Position numbers and translations under genes: made by a program. 64,000 nucleotides of DNA from Atriophallophorus winterbourni (taxonomy: Eukaryota; Platyhelminthes; Trematoda; Plagiorchiida; Microphallidae). The notes below the pieces were generated by a model. It was not told the origin of the DNA, did no database searches, and saw nothing but the letters and a program-made list of their open reading frames with translations. Below are positions 44,940 to 56,470 of the stretch, piece by piece. The number at the start of each line of letters is the position of its first letter. Position 1 is the first letter of the stretch. Where the stretch lies: NCBI GenBank assembly GCA_013407085.1, contig JACCGJ010023832.1, positions 29,573 to 93,572 on the forward strand, read 5' to 3'.

Positions 44940-46445
44940 ATGGATGAATTTCGAAGGCATCTGAGCTCAAACCCTTACCGTGGACCTAGCTTTTTATGCC
45001 GGAGTTGAAAGAAATAACGAGCTCGAGCAGTTCTTGAGGGGAAGCCTATCAAATCAAGCCTTTGGGAAAGACTCTTTCCGCTGACGTCTATCCTAGGCTT
45101 ACCAGACAATGTGGGGCGGCAAAATCTCGTGCCGGGTAGCTTTAGTCTTGCACAGACCAATGAATGATCCGTGTTAGAGTCTGCACTTGATATGATCTCA
45201 TGGGAAGTACGCTTTCTATATTAGTGCGCCAAACAAAAATAAGATCAAGCTGATGCTAATTTTTAGAGCGAGGATGTTTCTAAGATAACTTGTGCTGTGG
45301 ATGTGTTTGAAAGAATCTGCAACTGAAGCAAAAACTTCATTGTGTGCACAATTCTAAAAGGGGTTGTCTATTTTCATTGATAATACAGATACCGAACCTA
45401 CCGAGACAGTGTTGCCGAGACTCGTAATCAGCACCAAATCAAGCATTCAAATCACCCAATATCACTACACAGTTTTTTTAGTAGAACAATTTTGAGGATT
45501 GTTACGAGGTAATGATATTAGGCGTCTTTTACAGCGAGCGTCACGGAGAGCGTCGGTGCATAAACTCTGAGCAGCGTAATGGCATCAGTGAGGTAACTCA
45601 CATTAAGAGTCCGCATCCGTTCGTTTCCAATGCTGTTAGGTTCTGTGCTTTTAGTAGATCGTATCAAACGGCGAACCCTACTGCATGCAGTCGGGTCACA
45701 TCGGAAGCCCTGTCTTCCCAAAAATGTGTAATCTCTCTCTTTTATATTACCAGTGTCTGGTAACCGCGTCTCTGTCACCTTAACCACGTCTGAATTCAGC
45801 CTATTTAGCTCATTCTTAATCACAGCTGATATTCATACGCCTCTGACAGTCGAGACGTCGTCATGATATACAGGAAGTCAAAGTTTCCCAGTTTCAGAAA
45901 TATCATTTGTTGTTAAGTATTTTGTTCAGTTGGTGCGAAAAACAACAGTCTGCTTGTCGGGTGATTCCGAATCGCTACGCACCAAATAAAGATAGCAAAC
46001 CGTGTCGAGAAAGCACCATATTGGCTGGGGGCTGCCCAGTTTGAGACGGGCGAGAGTCGTCCAATGAAACCTGAATGTCTCTTCTACCGGCGAAAGCGGA
46101 CCCGTGCGCTGAGCTCTACGCTAATCAAGCCGTAGCTTTTAACCGGTATCTGCTGATTCTCATATTAGTATCGGCAGAAGCGGGATTAAGTGGCCTCTTC
46201 TTTTGTGCGTTGCGATGTACGCGAGGGCAGTTCAAAGTGGAGAACTAGTTGTGTCCCAGGCAGCAAGTGCTCCATCCTCACGCACAACCGAAACCAAAGA
46301 AAAAGTCAGGCTAATACTTTTGGACAACAATGCAGTTGGCAGGGCGTAGTTATATGAATCTACGGGCTGCCTAACAGTAACGCTGCTCCGGAGTTTTCCT
46401 CGAGGTTGAATACTGAAGATTTTTTCATGATTGGATGTAACCACA
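44940..46445 (-). mobile_element. RTE-type LINE with 5' leader, internally deleted
   Basis: Read on the minus strand, a 5' leader (46445-45900) is followed by the endonuclease and then, abruptly, a scrap of RT. The leader matches that of the plus-strand element at 53.4 kb (CTAGTTCTCCACTTTGAACT, GCCCTCGCGTA, CAGATACCGGTTAAAAGCTA). Endonuclease text includes NRLNSDVVKVTETRLPDTGN and RVYAPTLSVTLAVKDA (45518-45823), and then DHSLVCARLKL and SGKPRIDVS (44975-45160). The next residues (LDLIGFPSRTARARYFF) correspond to the RT just after motif A, so everything between was deleted. The join sits on ACGTCA, which occurs at both parental positions. No RT palm is left. Confidence 0.88.
45518..45823 (-). 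pseudogene. RTE APE-type endonuclease, N-terminal part
   Basis: A 101-codon frame beginning inside the domain. NRLNSDVVKVTETRLPDTGN carries the E-T-R-L block of APE-type endonucleases (the Glu is a metal ligand). Then come ERDYTFLGRQGFR, NSIGNERMRTLNVSYLTDAI, and RVYAPTLSVTLAVKDA (the YAPT block). An intact domain nicks the target DNA for priming. The GDFNA block that should follow is not in frame. Confidence 0.85.
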
Positions 46446-46483
46446 AGGCATTGAAGGTTTATCTATTGTTTTCTCATTTTCCC

Positions 46484-46494
46484 ATATATATATG

Positions 46495-46532
<38 letters not shown>
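46484..46532. repeat. AT microsatellite
   Basis: About twenty-four AT dinucleotides with one GTT interruption near the left end. It lies about 40 bp beyond the 5' leader of the RTE copy at 44940-46445. Confidence 0.95.
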
Positions 46533-46541
<9 letters not shown>

Positions 46542-47442
46542 GCAGGTGCGCATTGATTTGATCTTCTAAGTTGTACGGTTTATATTTAGCGCGCCTGACA
46601 TGAATACGATCAAGTTGATGCCAATAAATAGAGCTAAAATGTGTCGAAGAGTTTTATGGTGTGGTTTCTTATAATATAAAATATTTTGTTCCAAAAACAT
46701 GTTTAGAAAATGTACCGTCTTTATTTCTGGGGTAACAGTATCCTGGCAAATTATTTTCACGTTAAACGACGAATCTGATTTGAAGGTATATCGTTCCTCG
46801 TTAAGGCTAAAGGCGATAATCGATGAACTTTTCTCGATAGCAACGTTATGTAATTTAAAATTTTAATTGTGTCACTAATATCAGCAAATATTCACATGAT
46901 ATCGTTAATTAATATATGAAAATACCATTTCTGCGTATTACTCATTAGTAATGTGAGTTGGAGTTATCCGAATACATTTCATAGCCTCTGCAATATCCCA
47001 CAAACCACGAACTTAAAATACATGAAACATTTTGAATTTTTTTGTAATAATTCATCAAATGTTATAAATAACAGTATTCTCACTTGATCTGCTACTGTCT
47101 GTGATCGGATAGAAAATAAAATCTATTACGGCAACTATGCCATCTATGCTTTATATCATATACATCAACAAAAATTATATATTTCGGGTCGGTTGCTTTA
47201 AAATACCCTTTGTTTTTTTTCGATTCAATTCAGGAATTTCATATAATTGTTTTTTATTCTATTGGCGAATGTGTCATATTTTAAATACTTTTGACGCAGA
47301 AATTGTATAGCATTAACACGGACAGCCTATTATTAAATCGTGCACTCACATCGAAAATCCTAGATTAAGATTATGACAGCTGGACGTAGTCTCGGTCAAG
47401 AAAATATGTCATTGGAGAGAGTTAGACAATTTGCGATATCGT
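46533..47442. other. No recognised feature
   Basis: AT-rich sequence with one 64-codon minus frame (46566-46760) of no recognisable family. Confidence 0.6.
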
Positions 47443-47575
47443 CCATGGATATACGTTTCATGCTCAAAAGCTTATCGAATAACGAGACAGTCCGATTAAC
47501 GAGGAACAGTTTCTCTCATAGCGATTAACAGTAGGAAACAGTTTATCCTCTTCCTCAGTAGCAGACGACAAATTA
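47443..47575 (-). mobile_element. LINE 3'-end fragment
   Basis: CATGGATATACGTTTCATGC, then ACGAGACAGTCCGATTAACG and AGGAACAGTTTCTCTCATAG parallel the 3' end of the young RTE copy at 17290-17400 (CATGGATGTACATCACATCG, AACAGTCCGATTCGGTAGGA, ACAATCTCTCCCGCAG). It may be the 3' end of the RT family at 47850-48316, since these LINE groups share a similar C-terminal finger, with an insertion between. Confidence 0.6.
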
Positions 47576-47849
47576 CCCAGTAGATTTTATATAGATGCGT
47601 GTTCAATTGCTTTCATGGTATGGTATGGAAGCACAAGAGTGATCCAGGCAATGTGCCGCACAGTCATATACTGCACGTCGGCTAAGAAACTGTCAGGTTG
47701 CCCAGGCGTAGACAGAAATGAGGGGGGAAATAATGTAGCGGTGTAAAGCCCACTATCAAAAAGTGTCGACTTAGAGCTCTCGCGTGATATGCAGAACACC
47801 ATCGTCTGGTCGGATAAGACGATGGACAACGTCAGGCGCTATTGAACGA

Positions 47850-48316
47850 TACGAGATTTCTCAAGGTCAGCCAAAAACCTGTGTAGTGAGAAATTGAGGT
47901 GGAGCAGTTGGCATCAAATAGATTGGGACATCAGACTCATGTGACAACCAGCACAGCGCCTCATGATGTGGCTAAACCATCTCAGTCGGTGCTCATGCAG
48001 CATTGAATTCAGGCGAGGAATAACAAGACAACGACGGTGAACCTCGTCATCCCATCGAACATTGAGGATACGTCGGAGACACCGGTGGTCGAAAACCTCT
48101 AGTTTCCGCATATTCTCCACCCCTACAGGCCACGTCCCGCATCCATAAGTTAGAACTGGGCGAATCGCCGCTCTGTAAACGCGCAGTTTTGTACGTCGGC
48201 TGACTTCTCTACGGTTAAATAGAACCCAACGCAGTCGCAAAAACGCCGTGCGCGCAGCTTGTACATGGGCTTGGCCTGACGGTAGCAAGGACGAACCAAG
48301 GTATGGAAATATTTTG
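47850..48316 (-). pseudogene. Second LINE RT family, thumb/connection fragment
   Basis: A 124-codon frame (47914-48288) plus an upstream YLGSS. It reads LPSGQAHVQAARTAFLRLRW, REVSRRTKLRVYRAAIRPVL, TYGCGTWPVGVENMRKLEVF, DHRCLRRILNVRWDDEVHRR, EHRLRWFSHIMRR. The RVYRAA-RPVL-YGC-TWP and FDHRCLR blocks identify the region after the RT palm in a LINE family that is abundant in flatworms and other invertebrates. It differs from the RTE copies elsewhere in this window (LLYGSETW, LNAFHLR). No palm is present, so the copy is truncated or cut off. Confidence 0.85.
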
Positions 48317-48819
48317 TAAACAACGATAATTTCTCCTATGATTCGTCGTTAGAGTAAGTCGGAGAGACTAATGCGTGATATCCTTTCCGTATGAGATTTG
48401 ATTCAGGTGCAGGAAACAATTTATGTCGAGCAATGATAAACTCGCTGCTTAATATCTACATATATCTTGAGCCACAGAAACCATGACTAAAAGATTGTAT
48501 CATTAATACTCTCAGGTATGTATTCATGATCGCTTGGGAGAAAAATATCACAAATAATCAGCAGAGTATATTGAGGACACGTGTTAGAGACAGTTATGGT
48601 TTTAAATGAGGTTTTTGAGCTATGGCCTATTCAGACACCCAAATATATATCTTCTTTGTAATTTTCACGGACATGTGAACTTTTAGGTTATTTGACACTA
48701 CTTGTTTAACGATACTTATAAGCCTGCATTTATTTAATTTTGACATGCTGTTCTTCCACGACCAACTGTAATTCGAATTAAGATCATGTTAGCAGCTAAC
48801 AGACTTCTAGGCTATGTTT
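48317..48819. other. No recognised feature
   Basis: Short AT-rich interval between the LINE fragment and the right inverted-repeat arm. Confidence 0.6.
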
Positions 48820-50700
48820 ATCAAACTAATATAAAAACCGCTTTAAATGAAAATAAAAAATGAAAGGCTGATTGTTCCTCACTATCTGATGGAATTATGT
48901 TTTGTCCAGCTGACCGTTTCACGACGATATCCCAAGGATTCACGTCGGCTGTTTTTCAGGGGTTAGAGGATTCTAGTGTTAAACTACATCATGTGTGATC
49001 AATAAAACCTTATTGGGATGAACAATTTGTTAGCTATGTTAATGAGTAAATGGAATGTTTCCCACTTATTCTATGCTGGGTTTCGCTGATGCTGAGAGAA
49101 GCGAAATTTCGTAACTTCAAATACATTCGAGCTCAATATATTAGTGGGAATCTAAACGTTTTGTTTAGGTCTTGATGGAATATATACAGCTTAACTTGTT
49201 TAAATTATTGTTGATAAAAGAATACTCGAAATTCATGTACGGGGCTGGCTTACGGCAGTCTTCTACACGTGCTGTGCAGAGCCTCAATGGAAGCCTTAAC
49301 GTCCATAGGTCAATCTTTGTTTTCTGGCTTTATTTGTTTGTTATAGCTAGACACAGATAATTAAACTGGATATAAATATCGTCACTTGGTCTATGCGGGG
49401 CTTCGTAAAAACCGCTTTCGACTATAAACAATACAGAATTGTGTAATGATCTCTCAAAAGTAGAGCCTTGCAAGATATGCCTGCAAAAAAGATTTCGAAA
49501 CCCTACACGCTGAAAGCATTTGCAACGTATCAACTTTGAGCAAATGTTCCATTTCTGTTAGCAGTATGATAACTACATTAAATTGTCACCCCATTTTGCA
49601 TTCAATGAGAGGACCATATGTAGAGAGCCAAGTGATCTCATGGCTGTGACGGGTGTTTCCGTGACATGCTAACCGGAGACCAACAAGGAAGTTTTTAAGA
49701 CTTATTCGCGGAACAAAGGACAGCAATTCCTGAAAATAATTTGCCAGGAAATTCGAGGTGTTTATATTTTCCTTTAAGTAATTTTCGAAAGTCCTATATT
49801 CGCCATATCACTACATAAATATCGACAAAAATATCATGAAATATCAATAAGCGCATGGGAGGGATTTTCTAAGTAAAACATCAATAAACCTTTAGACTAA
49901 CATCGAAAGTTGCACCATTCTATTTTTCAAGGTTTGCTTGGCAAATAAAATAATACATAGTTATATTCCTTATCTCGACATCTCTGCACCGATTCGTATT
50001 TGTTCAGCAATGAACACAAACGCCTTCTGAAATATATTTAATACAGATAATTAATACAAGTTTTGAAAATTGATAAATCTAAAAATTCGGAGCACTAAGC
50101 ACTACTTATTGACTTGATCAAATCCCAATACGTGACAAATACTCTCTCTGAATTCATTTTATTTGTGAGATTGTTAAAGCTCAAGATCAATGAACAATAG
50201 GCTGAAAATCAATGCAATGTGAATTTTTAATAATGGTGTAAAAATTACTTTTATTTTAAATATTTGTTATACATCTACAGCCTGGTATTCAAGGATAACA
50301 TTTCCTAGGGAAAAAACATTCCCTGAGTTTCAAACTATTGCCATGCTCAATCATCAGATAATGTTTTTGATTAAACTAAATGCGGTATAAATATTAGAAG
50401 ACATGATCTACGTTAGTCAGTTTAATTTTCAAAAGTTTCGAATTTTGGATTAGAGTTAAACAAGAGTTTTCAAAAGCTATGGAGGAAACCACCCTCTGGC
50501 TGAAAACAAAAATATGAAATGCCGAAAAGTGATACGACGTCCATTGCAAACATTTAATAGATCTGATTCCGGAAGGATCGCAATAGATGTGTTCGGAACA
50601 AACAATATTCGGAAATATTGCGAAATGGTCAATCTTAATCAAACAAAATTGAATTCCTTAATGCTGGTCAAACGTTCACTGCGCCTCGACTGCTAAAATT
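48820..50700 (-). repeat. Right arm of a large diverged inverted repeat
   Basis: Reverse-complement partner of 23144-25335 (anchor pairs given there). It is about 300 bp shorter than the left arm. The frame at 50514-50696 (plus; RRPLQTFNRSDSGRIAIDVF, GTNNIRKYCEMVNLNQTKLN) lines up with the minus frame at 23144-23443 of the other arm (RHPLLTLNTSDFGMI, TNNIQKYGRMDSVSRNQTIW), with one small in-frame length difference. Confidence 0.8.
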
Positions 50701-51378
50701 TTAACAGACCTTGAAAATTCTAGCACTTTTGCACGCATTCACATCACGCACACACACGCATCACACAACCGGGTTCGTACTGTTTATATGCCTCTGGTTT
50801 TGACAGTGAAATAAGCATACACAACCGCTTGATTTAATGGGAGGATGGAATACAGTTTGAGCTTCGATGAGCTCTTTATGAGCTTCCGTTGGACAAGGTA
50901 AGTCACACCAACCCGTTCAATCATATGAGCCAACACTAATGTAGACACGTTTCTGGCAAAACTTCGCAACATATTCCGCATCCGTCTTCAAAATTTGGCG
51001 ACTGTGTAATTCAAGACATCGAGTAAAGTCGATTTCTCTTCGTTACAAAAACTATATTTTTCGCTTGCCTGTTAAATTAGCAGATCATGTAATTGAATTA
51101 TCTACACATTTCTTCATAGTTTTTGGTTATAAATTAATAATATAGTTGGGCCAAATGCAACGTAGTTTCGTGTATACTGAGCCCAACTTGCGCGCGCAAT
51201 TTTGAACGACTTACGAGACACTCGGAATAGTTGTGAAAACAATTATCCAAAAAATTATTTATGCTATTTAGTAAATAAACTTTTTCATATGTGGAAATTA
51301 TCAAACGGAAAAGACAAGGAAAATCGTTACGTTGTCAAATTATAACTTGATGTCGGCATTTGTTTTACAAATTTGTTT
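50701..51378. other. No recognised feature
   Basis: Contains a CA-rich patch (about 50740-50765) and a 65-codon minus frame (50784-50981) with no family motif. Confidence 0.6.
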
Positions 51379-51663
51379 TTAATTTTTTTGGAAATTATTG
51401 TATCTGCTGAAAACTCGCGTATCGGCATAAAGCCAATTTCTTCTTCTACTACTCGACATTTTGTTAAACGTAAAGCCATCTGAACTAGACTCACTAAGCG
51501 ATTGCGAAATTACATCAAATGCCTCCTGTTCTCGCCTATTCGCGACTAATACATAGATCATGAGGTCAACGTGACATTCAACAATTGTTTCCGGTAATAT
51601 GAGAATGAATTCTGTGTCAACCTCAGTGGTGTGGAAGATAACGTAAATTGAGGCTAATGCTAC
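51379..51663 (-). pseudogene. Possible rhodopsin-type GPCR C-terminal remnant
   Basis: An open frame of about 94 codons with no native start (the internal ATG is at 51561). The central segment LPETIVECHVDLMIYVLVAN followed by RREQEAFDVISQSLSESSSD aligns without gaps to the seventh helix and helix 8 of class A receptors (C-V-[ND]-P-[LI]-I-Y-x-L-x-N-R-R-[FY]-R-E-A-F). Here NPLIY reads DLMIY, so the proline is lost. Serine-rich text and a stop follow, as in receptor tails. Only this segment is recognisable; no helix 1-6 match was found in 51.7-53.1 kb. It may be a decayed exon or a chance resemblance, since frames of this length arise by chance here. Confidence 0.3.
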
Positions 51664-53129
51664 TCAAAAATGGGTGGAGCGGAGCAACCTTGTACTTACA
51701 ATCAAATTAGGCGAGCGAAACACAGATCAGAGAGTTAGTTCCCTGTGAAAAAGCTTCGTTGATCAGTCATCTATGTTTACTAATCCGTACCACTGCCGCA
51801 ATATTGTAATGGACGAAAAGACAGAATTTGTTACAACCATCGGCTATTCCAATCAATAATGGTCAATAACGGAAGTGTTCAATAACATCGTCCTTATCAA
51901 CAGTTTGTAGTAAACAGCATTTGCTGATGTGCGCACTCGACTTCTTGATCGGCTGAAACCGATTTATTCAATCACTCTCCAACTGATGGAGTTATGCACT
52001 AATAGTTGATGAACGTACTGCAAGCTTCATCAATTACAATACAATACAAGTCACTGTGGATTCAATGCCATTTACTCAATACATCAACCATGATACAATG
52101 CTTGAAGGAATGCGCCTAATAAGCCATTATCACGGGAATCCAAAATACGCGCTCAAATGTCGAAGCCTTCCTAGCCATGCCGTCATTGGGAGCGAAGCAT
52201 TAACACAGACAATGCCAACGGAGAACAAATCGTCAAATGCATCGAGAACCATTCGTTCTTAAAGGCGGTACTTTGACGAAATCTGCTGTTCATATCGCAC
52301 ACTGAGCAATTGGCCACTAAACATCCTGTTAAGGTCTTACTCCAACCTCGTTCTGCTTTTCTGATTTTTGCGTTATAAAACAACGACCAACCATTATAAT
52401 AAACAAGGTTTAACTTCACAACTGTAAAATGTTGCAGATAGATAAATATTACCCACCGCGCTGCAAGAAGGGTGACCAGACTATATGACATGTCATACGA
52501 GGAGAGGAATGCAACTCTGAACCCTTTGACTGTCTGTACCGTCGTCGCAGGTGTGAATTGATATTGCTGTTAGACATTCAGCATACAATGGATCACTCCC
52601 TTTAACACCATTTTCATAGGTAAGAATCACATGATAGTATATCGCGAAGCTACATACTATTTATTCAACACTCTAGATCAAACTGTCAAAGGTTTTTCTT
52701 TACTGTCCCAGTTTGTTTTATATGGTATTCTGTGACCCCCAAATTTCATTTCCCTGAATATGTTCAATAAAGTACTTGAAAAGTATATGTTGACATAATC
52801 CAAATTTGCACCTGAATACACATGATGACTTTCCATATTGATAAATCATTTGTTTCATCTTTATACATTCCCTTTATTTTTAATCTACGGTTAATGTAAA
52901 GTGCTGCTTTTCGGATTTTAAAAAGATAGTATCAATTTGAATTACATGAGTGTGGCCTCGAGTGACTGAAAAGTTTTGTTGATTAAACCTTTTTAAGCAG
53001 TGATATACAAACGCAACATGTATAGTATTATTCAACTGGTTTATGCACTTGCGAAGCCTGATCATATTTTTCGTACTAGATGTTTGTAAATACCACAAAA
53101 TGTAACCGGTAGGTGTCATGCGGATTCAT
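51664..53129. other. No confident feature
   Basis: The longest frame is 102 codons (52183-52491, minus; SYSLVTLLAARWVIFIYLQH), unassigned. No RT or transposase block was recognised. Confidence 0.5.
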
Positions 53130-53400
53130 GCAAATGGGGTTCTTTTTTAATGATCATGTATACAAACACTGGTTCCAAGGTCGACGAAAAGCTCCAATTC
53201 CAAAAATCTTGCAATGGCAAGCGTCCCTTATAGCTATTCTCAACCAAATCCAGCTTCTGCCTGCACGCGTGGTCATGTGCGACTCGGCGGAACTGCTCCC
53301 ACTGACAGAAGAAAGGGCGAAGGCGACTGACAGTAGCCTCAAATCCAGCATGATTCGGGCAGGTGGATCTCGTACGTCCAAGAAGGCGGTTCACCGGGGA
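53130..53400 (-). mobile_element. GC-rich element fragment of unknown type
   Basis: A sharply less AT-rich patch (GCACGCGTGGTCATGTGCGA, CTCGGCGGAACTGCTCCC) abutting the RTE 5' leader. Its minus frame (92 codons, 53116-53394) contains RTRSTCPNHAGFEATVSRLR, FFCQWEQFRRVAHDHACRQK and LDLVENSYKGRLPLQDFWNW. It reads like the terminal region of a mobile element but I cannot name the family. It may be the 3' end of a separate insertion or part of the leader of the element that follows. Confidence 0.45.
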
Positions 53401-53972
53401 AAAGTAAAACCCTTATCTTGAACCTTTACTGCCTTGTGTCTACATCCAATAAAGGAAAAGGCTCCAGGACTCAACCTCAACAAAAAATCCTGAACCGGAG
53501 TCCCGTTAAGCAGTCCGAAGTTTAATACAACTTCGCCCTGCCAACTTCTGCGACGGCATCTTTGTCCAAAGGTATTAGCCTAGCTGTTCCTTTCGTTCTG
53601 GTGCTGCCGTGAAAAGTGAGCAAATGCTGTGTGGTCAAAAGCTAGTTCTCCATTTTAAACTGCCCTGGCGTAGATCAAAACGCACTAATGGAGAGGACAC
53701 CCCATTCCGCTTCTGCGGATAATAACACGAAAACATCAGATACCGGTTAACAGCTATGGTTTTATTGGCGTAGAGGTCAGCGCCTGAAGGTGCTTCCAAC
53801 GTTGAGAGATACTTTTAGGTCTCATGCTAGGGAGCCTCCAGCTAATATGGGTTCCTTCTCGCCACAGTCGGCTATCCTCATTGGGTGCATGTGAATTAGC
53901 AATCAACTGACAAGCATACTGGTTTTTGGAACAGAAAAACGAACTACTCGAAACCATATGTCATTTTAGAAA

Positions 53973-54266
53973 TTGGAATCCATGCTTTCTGGATTTTATG
54001 ACGAAGTCTCAAATATCAGAAGCTTAAGAAATTCTGCTGTAATTACGAATGAGCTAAAGAGACCGAATGTCGACGTGACTGCCCTGCAAGATACGCGATT
54101 ACAAGACACTGGTATTCTAACAAAAAGAGATTACACATGTTTTGGTATGGAATGGGTTTCGATGAGACCACACGCATGCACTAGGGTTTGCCGTTTGAAA
54201 CGATCTAGTGAGAGCAGTAGAACGGATTTGGACTCTAAACCTGAGTTGCATTTTCGGTACCTCTAA
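53973..54266 (+). pseudogene. RTE APE-type endonuclease, N-terminal part
   Basis: A 97-codon frame. Residues about 24-55 read ITNELKRPNVDVTALQDTRL, then QDTGILTKRDYTCFG. It is equivalent to the minus-strand frame at 45518-45823, but with D-T-R-L in place of E-T-R-L, so the metal-binding glutamate is changed. It diverges after about residue 60. The initial residues resemble the normal start of the endonuclease (IRSLRNSAVI), and the ATG may be close to the native start. Confidence 0.8.
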
Positions 54267-55134
54267 ATTGGTCATAGTTTGTGCACCGACGCTCGCTGCA
54301 ACGCTGACTGAAAAAGACTGTTTTCCTAATAAATTCACAACAATCTTCAAAAACGTGCCACAAATTAACTGTGTAGTGTAATTGGGTTATTTCAATGGTA
54401 GATTAGGTGCTGAATACGAGTCTTGGCAACAGTGTCTCGGGAGGTTCGATGTAGGTTTATTCAAGGAAATTGGAAAACCCCTATTTTAAATGTGCACAAA
54501 ATTCAATTTTTGTGTCAGTACACTTTCTTTCAAATAAAACAACAGCATAAGTTCTATCGGAAACATCCTTGATCTGAGCACTGGCATCAACGTGATCTTA
54601 TCATTGTATGGCGCTTTAATAAAAGAAGTGTACTCCTCACCAAATCATATCAAAGCACAGACTGTGACACTGAACATTCACTGGTCTGTGCAAAAATGAA
54701 GCTTTTTGACACGAAATTTCACCGCACCAAATTTTCTGGTAAGCCAAGGATTGACGTCACCCGCATGTGCGAACCTAATATAGCTGCACGATTTGCAGAA
54801 GCTTTTTAGCCGATTTCAGCCAGACAAACTCAATTGAATCGGCATCAGAAAACTGAGAATCGATAAAAATCTGCATATACCTAGTCACACTTTCCACTTT
54901 CGGTCCAAAGAAAGCTCGAACGAGCGACTGGTTCAAAATAAAATCTTCTGTGATGACTGCTGTGTTGCATGAGAAACGGTCAGCATTCTTTATTTTCAAA
55001 GGTATGCCAACAGATTAAAACTTACAACTTTTAAGAGCAGCTAGAAATAAGGTTCAACAGACTGCGAGGCGATGTACAAATGACTATTGGACAAAAATTA
55101 GCCTACGTATTCAAAAACCTGCGAATATTGGAAT

Positions 55135-55332
55135 TTGTATAATGGGATCAAGAGTGCTGTTGGTCCAAACAAATTTGAAACGGCTCCCATTAGGTCTGCA
55201 TCTGGTGACCCGATTGTGGACAAACCTCAGCAGATGAAAAGATGTGGAGAACACTTCTCCTGTCTCTACTCTAGAGACAATACGGTTTTACCCTTTGTAT
55301 TTGAAAATGTTAAGCGGTTGCAGTCTCTTTGA
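55135..55332 (+). pseudogene. RTE linker between endonuclease and RT
   Basis: A 65-codon frame: YNGIKSAVGPNKFETAPIRS, ASGDPIVDKPQQMKRCGEHF, SCLYSRDNTVLP. This is the conserved linker just before the RT fingers of the family (pattern K-x-A-x-G-P...P-I-x-S-x-x-G). It ends at a stop before the fingers. Confidence 0.8.
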
Positions 55333-55612
55333 TATCTAGATACTGCCCCTACTCTCGATAAGCTTGATAGTGCAATTGATCCCTTAGCGAATGATAAGGC
55401 TCCTGGCGACGACGAAATTCCAACTAGTTTTATCAAATGCTGTAGAGCAGCATTATTGAAACCACTATACCATTTGCTTTTTCTGTGCTGACACGAGGAG
55501 TGCGTCACAAAAGAGATGCTAGACAACGATCGTCACGCTATTCAATAATAAATGATATAGAGGCGACTGCATCATTAACAGAGGGAACTCCCTTCTGAAT
55601 ATTGTAGTCAAA

Positions 55613-55918
55613 TTGTTTGCCGAAGTCCTACAAATCCGGCTGCAAGTTTTAGCTGATGAAATTTACTCCAAATCTCAATGTGGCTTTCGCAAGGGAAAAA
55701 CGACCGTTGACATGATCTTCTTCCTGAGACAACTCCCGGAGAAGTGTCGGGAAATGCGTGTGCAACTATACGCTGTTTTTATTGATTCAACGAAGTCACT
55801 CGATTTCGTCAGCAGTAAGCGTCTTCTCAAAATGCTTGATTTGATGAGCTGCCCACTTAAGACTGCTCGAGCTCGTTATTTCGTTTCACGCAGGTATGAA
55901 CGGCTCAGTCCATTTTAA
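55613..55918 (+). pseudogene. RTE reverse transcriptase, palm motif A fragment
   Basis: A 101-codon frame matching residues about 103-195 of the RT at 18005-19084: FAEVLQIRLQVLADEIYS, QCGFRKGKTTVDMIFFLRQL, AVFIDSTKSLDFVSS (motif A, both Asp kept), KMLDLMSCPLKTARARYF. A frameshift follows; motif B survives out of frame (TGWVLAPTLFS-like) just before the truncation. Confidence 0.88.
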
Positions 55919-56029
55919 CGGTTTCAGCTCAGAAGAGTCGTCAAAACGGGTGGGTTCTTGCTCCTACGCTGTTTTCTCTGCTCTGCTTCTACAACAACAT
56001 TGAAACACTCTCTACATGAAATATTGCTT

Positions 56030-56320
56030 ATGTGATTAAACATTTCGGTCGTACCACCCTTATCATAAAGAGTCACAGAAACGATAATCTTTTTCCACTT
56101 TTCCAATGTGACAAGCCTTTGCGGATCTCCATCTACTGTCATTAATTGATGAGTGTAAACTCCACACAAACGGCGATGAGGTATGTTTATCTGTGATGGA
56201 AATGCATGCAAGTGATCTTCTATGTACATGGTCATGACGTCAACCCTAATTACATGAATGTTGGCAATTATGATTAAGCAGGTTTGCTGTACCAACGGCA
56301 TAAACGCGCAATCTGTTTAT
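56030..56320 (-). repeat. Short dispersed repeat at the left edge of DUP-B
   Basis: Shares order and text with the 15.44-15.98 kb units (TTATGTGATTAAACATTTCG against ATGTGATGTAACAGTTTGG; GGATCTCCATCTACTGT; TGATGAGTGTAAAC). It sits exactly where the RTE copy ends and the segmental duplication becomes visible. The 125-codon minus frame at 55924-56301 spans the junction of the RTE antisense and this repeat. Confidence 0.6.
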
Positions 56321-56470
56321 TATTAATGCAGTGTTGCAAGTGCTAGAGAATGCTGCTAACATTGTCGCTACCAGATAAGTGGTAAGATCCTGTAACCAGT
56401 TATTCGGTGTGTTATGTTAATGTATACTGACCTGCTTTCATTTTAATGGTCATTGGTTTAACTCCGTTGC

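Larger units (their letters stand above)
53400..55985 (+). mobile_element. Decayed RTE-type LINE with 5' leader, 3'-truncated in RT
   Basis: The leader (53400-53970) matches that of the minus-strand element at 45.9-46.4 kb (CCTGCCAACT, GTATTAGCCT, CTAGTTCTCCATTTTAAACT, CAGATACCGGTTAACAGCTA). The endonuclease follows (53973-54270, then degenerate to 54760 with CTGTGACACTGAACATTCAC, encoding the D-x-D/E-H-S end), the linker (SGKPRIDVTRMCEPNI; NKFETAPIRSASGDP) and RT fingers and palm to motif B (55330-55985). At 55985 it is cut by the start of the repeat that leads into the right duplication copy, so FADD, thumb and zinc finger are missing. Many stops. Confidence 0.9.

Noticed and set aside
52183..52491. 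102-codon minus frame near the GPCR-like remnant, possibly upstream helices of the same receptor
   Set aside because: It contains hydrophobic text but no DRY, CWxP or other receptor landmark, so it cannot be joined to the remnant on present evidence.
55924..56301. 125-codon minus frame at the duplication edge
   Set aside because: It crosses from antisense RTE sequence into a dispersed repeat, so it is a composite frame rather than a gene. The repeat-derived part is noted as a possible relic only.
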